Shown here piece by piece: positions 42,782-45,542 of a DNA stretch of 45,542 bases; position 1 is the stretch's first letter, and every line of letters begins with the position of its first letter. Source of the DNA: an uncultured Phycisphaerales bacterium (GTDB lineage Bacteria > Planctomycetota > Phycisphaerae > Sedimentisphaerales > Anaerobacaceae). The stretch is from the NCBI GenBank assembly GCA_937927975.1, contig CALEZT010000065.1, positions 1 to 45,542 on the forward strand, written 5' to 3'. The notes beneath the pieces are model-generated. The model saw only the letters and a list, made by a program, of their open reading frames with translations, was not told where the DNA came from and made no database searches. The translations under genes were made by a program, and so were the position numbers.

Positions 42782-43741
42782 TCACGGTACGTCCTGAGCG
42801 AAGAGACTGCTCACGGATTCATCCCGGTGGATCCGCTTGATCGCCTCGCCGAGCATCCCAGCCACGCTCAGGACCTTGATCTTCTTGAGTTTCCTGGCCT
42901 CTTCGCTCAACGGGATGCTGTTCGTCACGACCACCTCGTCGATCGGGGCCTTCTCCAGCCGCTCCAGCGCCGGCGGAGCGAACACCCCGTGCGTCACGCC
43001 CACGCGCACGCTCTTGGCGCCGCGCTGCCTGACCAGATCGGCCGCCATGCAGACCGTGCCGGCCGTGGCGATGATGTCGTCGCACATCAGGACGTTGCAG
43101 CCTTCGACCGAGCCGATCAGCTCGCCGGCCTGGACCTGCGAACCGCTGAGACGTTTCTTGTGGACGATCGCCAGGTCGCCGCCGAGGTGGGCGGCGTACT
43201 TCGCCGCGGTCTTGATATTGCCCACGTCCGGCGACACCACCGTCAGATCCTCGATCCGCTTGTCCCGGAAATACCGGCTCAGGACCAGCTCGCCCGTCAG
43301 ATGATCGACCGGGATGTCGAAGAAACCCTGCAACTGATGGGCGTGCAGGTCGATCGCCAGCACGCGGTCGGCGCCCGCCGTGGCGATGATGTTGGCCACG
43401 AGCTTGGCGGTAATCGGCACCCGGCCTTCGTCCTTGCGGTCCTGGCGGGCGTACCCGAAGTACGGGATCACCGCGGTGATCCGCTTGGCGCTGGCCCGAC
43501 GCAGGCAGTCCAGGTAGATCAGCAGCTCCATGAGGTGCTCGTCCACCGGCTTGCACGTCGACTGGACGACGAAACAGTCGCGACCGCGGACGTCGTCCTC
43601 GATCCGAATCGCCTTTTCCCCGTCCGGGAACCTGGTGACCTTGGCGCCGCCGACGGGAATGCCCAGATATCGGCACACCTCGCCCGCCAGTTCCGGGTTG
43701 CTGCTTCCAGGAAAGATCTTGAGATTGTCGTTCAAAAACAT
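42782..43741 (-). CDS. prs: Ribose-phosphate pyrophosphokinase
   Basis: 319 residues. ATP-binding FPDGE and the CRRASAKRITAVIPYFGYARQDRK catalytic region are intact. The PRPP loop is CDDIIATAGT, a small variant of the usual VDDMIDTAGT. LSVAGMLGEAIKRIH is the C-terminal end region. It makes PRPP for nucleotides, His and Trp. Twelve bases separate it from glmU, so UDP-GlcNAc and PRPP synthesis are cotranscribed with translation genes. Confidence 0.97.
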   Translation of the reverse strand: MFLNDNLKIFPGSSNPELAGEVCRYLGIPVGGAKVTRFPDGEKAIRIEDDVRGRDCFVVQSTCKPVDEHLMELLIYLDCLRRASAKRITAVIPYFGYARQDRKDEGRVPITAKLVANIIATAGADRVLAIDLHAHQLQGFFDIPVDHLTGELVLSRYFRDKRIEDLTVVSPDVGNIKTAAKYAAHLGGDLAIVHKKRLSGSQVQAGELIGSVEGCNVLMCDDIIATAGTVCMAADLVRQRGAKSVRVGVTHGVFAPPALERLEKAPIDEVVVTNSIPLSEEARKLKKIKVLSVAGMLGEAIKRIHRDESVSSLFAQDVP

Positions 43742-43753
43742 CTAACACCGTTC

Positions 43754-44977
43754 CTACTTTGCACAGACCTTGTCCACGTTCTCCTGCGACACCACCGTTC
43801 CGGCGCCGACGTTGGCGCCCGCCGGGAGAGTCAGCGGTGCGATCAGGACCGCGCCGGAGCCGACGTTGCAGTCGTCTCCCACGCTGGTTCGATGCACGTG
43901 ATGACCGTCGTAATTGGCGGTGATCGATCCGGCGCCGACGTTCACCCGCCGCCCGATCGTCGCGTCGCCCAGGTAACTGTGATGCCTGGCGCGAACGCCG
44001 TCGGCCAGCGAGGTGTTCTTGACCTCGGTGAAGACGCCCAGCACGACGTCGTCGCCGATCACGGTCCCTTCCCGAAGGAAGGCGAACGGCCCGATCCGAC
44101 AGTCCCGCCCGATCTTCACGGCGCCGTGAACGTATACGAACGGCTCGATCACCGTGTCCTGGCCGATCTGGGCGCGAGCGTCGATCCAGGTGTTCTCCGG
44201 GTCCACGATCGTCACGCCGTTCTCCATCAGCTCCTGCTGGACGCGGTGCTGCATGATCTTGCTGGCGACGCTCAGTTGCGCCCGGCTGTTGACGCCCATG
44301 GCCTCTTCCGGCCGGACCGCCGTGACCGCCACGACCTTGTTGCCGGTGGCGATCAGCACCGAAAGAGCGTCCGTCAGATAGTATTCATTCTTGACGTTGT
44401 TCGGCTTGACCTGCGACAAGGCCTTGAACAAGGCCTGGTTGTTGAACAGGTAGTAGCTTGGGTTCACTTCTTTGATCACCCGCTGCTCGGGGGTGCAGTC
44501 GCTGTGTTCCACGATGCCCTGGATGTTGCCGTAGGCGTCGCGAACGATGCGTCCGTAGCCGGTCGGGTCGTCCAGGACCGCGGTCGCCAGCGTGGCCGCC
44601 GACTGCTCGGCCTCGTGCTTCTCGATCAGCGTCTGGAGGGTCTTGGCCCGGATCAGGGGACCGTCGCCGCACAGCACGAGCGTCTGGCCGACGAAGTGCT
44701 CCAGGTGCTCCCGACAGCACATGACCGCATGCGCGGTGCCCAACTGCTGGGTCTGGTGCACCCAAACGATGTCGGAGGCGTCGGCGAACCGGTCCTGCAC
44801 CTGGTCGGCTCCGAAGCCGACGATGACGTAAATCTTGTCCACGCCTACACTTCGGCATGCGTCGAGAACGTATGCCAGCATGGGACGACCCGTCACCTCG
44901 TGCAGCACCTTGGGCAGCTTGGTGTTCATCCGGCTGCTCACCCCGGCCGCCAACAAGATCGCGACTCTGTCTGCCAT
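43754..44977 (-). CDS. glmU: Bifunctional GlmU-type N-acetylglucosamine-1-phosphate uridyltransferase/acetyltransferase, short C-terminus
   Basis: 407 residues against about 456 in E. coli. The N-terminal uridyltransferase has LAAGVSSRM (normally LAAGKGTRM), LPKVLH, and LCGDGPLI with its metal Asp. The beta-helix acetyltransferase keeps the Arg in FLRE, the Lys in TEVKNT, the His and Tyr in HHSYLGD, and NYDG. The final 25-30 residues that complete the trimeric active site in E. coli are absent. The N-terminal change and short tail mean acetyltransferase activity should not be assumed. It makes UDP-GlcNAc, the precursor for the lipid A cluster and for peptidoglycan where present. Confidence 0.9.
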   Translation of the reverse strand: MADRVAILLAAGVSSRMNTKLPKVLHEVTGRPMLAYVLDACRSVGVDKIYVIVGFGADQVQDRFADASDIVWVHQTQQLGTAHAVMCCREHLEHFVGQTLVLCGDGPLIRAKTLQTLIEKHEAEQSAATLATAVLDDPTGYGRIVRDAYGNIQGIVEHSDCTPEQRVIKEVNPSYYLFNNQALFKALSQVKPNNVKNEYYLTDALSVLIATGNKVVAVTAVRPEEAMGVNSRAQLSVASKIMQHRVQQELMENGVTIVDPENTWIDARAQIGQDTVIEPFVYVHGAVKIGRDCRIGPFAFLREGTVIGDDVVLGVFTEVKNTSLADGVRARHHSYLGDATIGRRVNVGAGSITANYDGHHVHRTSVGDDCNVGSGAVLIAPLTLPAGANVGAGTVVSQENVDKVCAK

Positions 44978-44990
44978 TGAAAGGCCCCTG

Positions 44991-45101
44991 AATCTGCTAT
45001 TTACGATTTACTATTTACTATTTGGCGTTGCCTCGACGGGGATCGCGATTCCGAGAGCCGTCTGCGACCGCAAATAGCAAATAGCAGATTGTCGATCCAA
45101 A
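44991..45101. repeat. TACTATTT-type foldback repeat between tRNA-Gln and glmU
   Basis: AATCTGCTATTT (44991-45002) pairs perfectly with AAATAGCAGATT (45079-45090), with more TATTTAC/CAAATAG words inside. The loop begins TGGCGTTGCCT. The right end continues into GTCGATCCAAA, as does the copy at 45187-45291. Confidence 0.7.
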
Positions 45102-45104
45102 CAC

Positions 45105-45176
45105 CTACCCGGCCTGGACTCGAACCAGGAATAGGAGGACCAAAACCTCCTGTGTTGCCGATTACACCACCGGGTA
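45105..45176 (-). tRNA. tRNA-Gln (anticodon TTG)
   Basis: A 72-nt cloverleaf on the minus strand: acceptor TACCCGG/CCGGGTA with discriminator G, D arm GTG...CAC, anticodon stem GGAGG/CCTCC with loop TTTTGGT (anticodon TTG), and T arm CCTGG-TTCGAGT-CCAGG. CCA is not encoded. It is flanked on both sides by foldback repeats and lies upstream of glmU on the same strand. Confidence 0.93.
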
Positions 45177-45186
45177 AACACACAAG

Positions 45187-45291
45187 AATCTACTATCGAC
45201 GATTTGCTATTTCAGATCGCAGGCACGCCTGCGGACCGTTGCTCAGGCAACGCCAGATAGTAAACAGTCGATAGTAGATCGTCGATCCAAA
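45187..45291. repeat. TACTATTT-type foldback repeat upstream of tRNA-Gln
   Basis: ATCTACTATCGAC (45188-45200) pairs perfectly with GTCGATAGTAGAT (45267-45279). The loop ends in AGGCAACGCCA, the reverse complement of the loop start in the neighbouring copy, and starts with a matching TCGCAG word. The right end again runs into GTCGATCCAAA. The two copies are therefore homologous, with inverted loops. Confidence 0.7.
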
Positions 45292-45431
45292 TTGTCACGG
45301 GAACCACGCCCGGCGCGGTCCGGCGAGGCCTTGTCGGAGGCTTGAGTCAGCCATGCCGTGATGCTGCTGACCCCAAAATGGGCCTTTTCGACCCGATCTA
45401 CCCCATGCGACAAGGCAGTCCTAAACGCTGG

Positions 45432-45460
45432 ACTATACCGGGTCCTGTGGACTCAGTCAA
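45432..45460 (-). promoter_or_regulatory. Sigma-70-type promoter reading towards tRNA-Gln and glmU
   Basis: On the minus strand TTGACT (45455-45460) and TATAGT (45432-45437) are separated by exactly 17 bp. Transcription would start near 45425 and run through a foldback repeat into tRNA-Gln and possibly on into the glmU-prs-rplY-pth-rpsF run. Confidence 0.6.
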
Positions 45461-45515
45461 TCTTTTTGTGCTTCCCGGTGAAAAAAAGGCTCATCCGGTT
45501 TTCGCGTACTTCGAT

Positions 45516-45534
45516 CCCGCCCGAAGCGGGCGGG
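45516..45534. repeat. Short GC hairpin at right edge
   Basis: CCCGCCC and GGGCGGG face each other over 5 bp. It is a common kind of GC-rich dispersed hairpin and is not assigned a function. Confidence 0.35.
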
Positions 45535-45542
45535 CCTGGGAG

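Noticed and set aside
42764..44980. 738-codon plus-strand frame across prs and glmU
   Set aside because: Antisense shadow of two well-identified enzymes.
44991..45291. CRISPR-like look of repeated TATTTAC words around tRNA-Gln
   Set aside because: The repeats are short, degenerate and in facing orientation. There are no regular spacers and no cas genes.

Overview
The window is GC-rich, gene-dense bacterial chromosome. It most likely comes from a Planctomycetota bacterium of the Phycisphaerae type. The pointers are a complete Gram-negative outer-membrane biogenesis cluster with an LpxC-FabZ fusion, several Tat-exported Gfo/Idh/MocA and sugar-isomerase-like proteins, and a secreted protein ending in an H-X9-DG-like tail. 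The assignment is inferred from gene content; there is no rRNA in the window.

Layout. (1) 1-6.3 kb, minus strand: a very long gene running off the left edge (an uncharacterised N-terminal domain, then an acidic disordered part and a lysine/arginine-rich tail), a Tat-exported polysaccharide pyruvyl transferase-like protein, a small membrane protein and a secreted H-X9-DG-like protein. (2) 6.6-9.9 kb, plus strand: B12-binding radical SAM enzyme, Tat-exported sugar isomerase-like protein, an RRM RNA-binding protein and a CBS-domain protein whose start codon is unclear. (3) 9.9-17.1 kb: short-chain dehydrogenase, divergent from an epimerase/condensation-type acyltransferase pair; Hsp20; exported oxidoreductase; hotdog thioesterase with a possibly leaderless mRNA; hypothetical protein. 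(4) 17.2-25.8 kb, minus strand: dnaB, bamA, skp/ompH, lpxD, lpxC-fabZ, lpxA and a GnnA-like dehydrogenase. This is an outer-membrane assembly and lipid A run and suggests 2,3-diaminoglucose lipid A. (5) 26-31.9 kb, minus strand: S9 peptidase, heme-binding histidine kinase, aspS. (6) 31.9-38.4 kb, plus strand: a cydB 3' remnant, then a phosphate-starvation module (porin, pstS, pstC, pstA, pstB) with two clear 11-bp-periodic Pho boxes and a strong terminator. (7) 39.1-45.5 kb, minus strand: tRNA-Gln, glmU, prs, rplY, pth, rpsF, ssb, rpsR, rplI behind a good sigma-70-type promoter.

The most unusual signal is structural. Many intercistronic gaps hold foldback elements: two facing arms built from a short simple-sequence word around a GC-rich loop. 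Different gaps use different words: TATTTACTATTTGC-like, TTGATTGATGAT-like, TTGAAGTGTGA-like, GGGACCAATAGG-like, GGACGCAAGACGC-like. Two copies flank tRNA-Gln with their loops in opposite orientation. One copy has become part of the bamA coding region, so that its loop encodes the signal peptide. Between pth and rpsF lies a separate AT-rich, about 180-bp cloverleaf: a 31-bp outer stem enclosing two perfect 14- and 16-bp hairpins, each with a 9-nt loop. I do not recognise this element; it is the best candidate here for something undescribed.
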